This document shows positions 6,914 to 6,936 of a DNA stretch of 6,936 nt, one piece after another; the first letter of the stretch is position 1, and each line of letters opens with the position of its first letter. The stretch is from Bacillota bacterium (lineage in GTDB: Bacteria; Bacillota; Clostridia; Tissierellales; Peptoniphilaceae), in contig JAEZYW010000082.1 of NCBI GenBank assembly GCA_023418835.1, forward strand, positions 1-6,936, written 5' to 3'. The translations under genes and the position numbers were made by a program. Under the pieces are notes generated by a model. The model was not told where the DNA came from and searched no databases. It saw only the letters and a program-made list of their open reading frames with translations.

Positions 6914-6936
6914 AGTTTGACGGGCATGTCATATGT

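Noticed and set aside
6917..6922. TTGACG as a -35 element of a downstream gene
   Set aside because: The matching -10 position would fall beyond the window edge, so it cannot be judged.
1..6936. Mobile element, CRISPR array, toxin-antitoxin or novel defence system
   Set aside because: All sizeable frames belong to well-known housekeeping families. No direct repeats with spacers, transposase motifs, terminal repeats or unexplained coding gaps are visible.

Overview
The window is a compact, AT-rich stretch of bacterial chromosome with every recognisable gene on the + strand. Gene order is murD (5' end outside the window), ftsW, murG, ftsQ/divIB, ftsZ, nrdR, rarA. This is the distal half of a division and cell wall (dcw) cluster followed by two housekeeping genes. 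Low GC, heavy AGA/AAA/GAA codon use, strong AAGGAGG ribosome binding sites and a DivIB-type FtsQ point to a Bacillota (Firmicutes) member. The ftsZ-nrdR adjacency and the motif style suggest a clostridial or Tissierellia-like anaerobe such as a Peptoniphilus/Anaerococcus relative. That placement is inference from gene content and style, not from a search.

Region by region: 1-3695 is a tightly packed run (murD, 18-nt gap, ftsW, 4-nt ATGA overlap, murG, 4-nt gap, ftsQ) that reads as one transcript entering from the left. 3696-3898 is the largest non-coding gap, 203 nt. It holds an AT-only palindrome, a near-consensus sigma-A promoter (TTGACA, 17-nt spacer, TACAAT), a possible leader hairpin and a perfect Shine-Dalgarno for ftsZ. 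3899-4972 is ftsZ, closed by an intrinsic terminator at 4998-5029. 5063-6848 is a two-gene unit, nrdR-rarA, whose reading frames overlap. A strong hairpin terminator at 6877-6913 closes it, and the last 23 nt carry too little to interpret.

Functionally, MurD and MurG make the peptidoglycan precursor (UDP-MurNAc-L-Ala-D-Glu, then lipid II). FtsW polymerises lipid II at the septum, FtsQ/DivIB scaffolds the divisome outside the membrane, and FtsZ forms the cytoplasmic ring. NrdR represses ribonucleotide reductase genes and RarA is an AAA+ ATPase acting at stalled forks.

I found no mobile element, CRISPR array, tRNA/rRNA or previously undescribed system. The points worth a second look are small: absence of murC, ddl and ftsA from their classical positions, absence of sporulation genes between ftsZ and nrdR, a promoter showing the longest ftsZ frame is over-extended, and a few substitutions in conserved motifs of MurD, FtsW, MurG and FtsZ.
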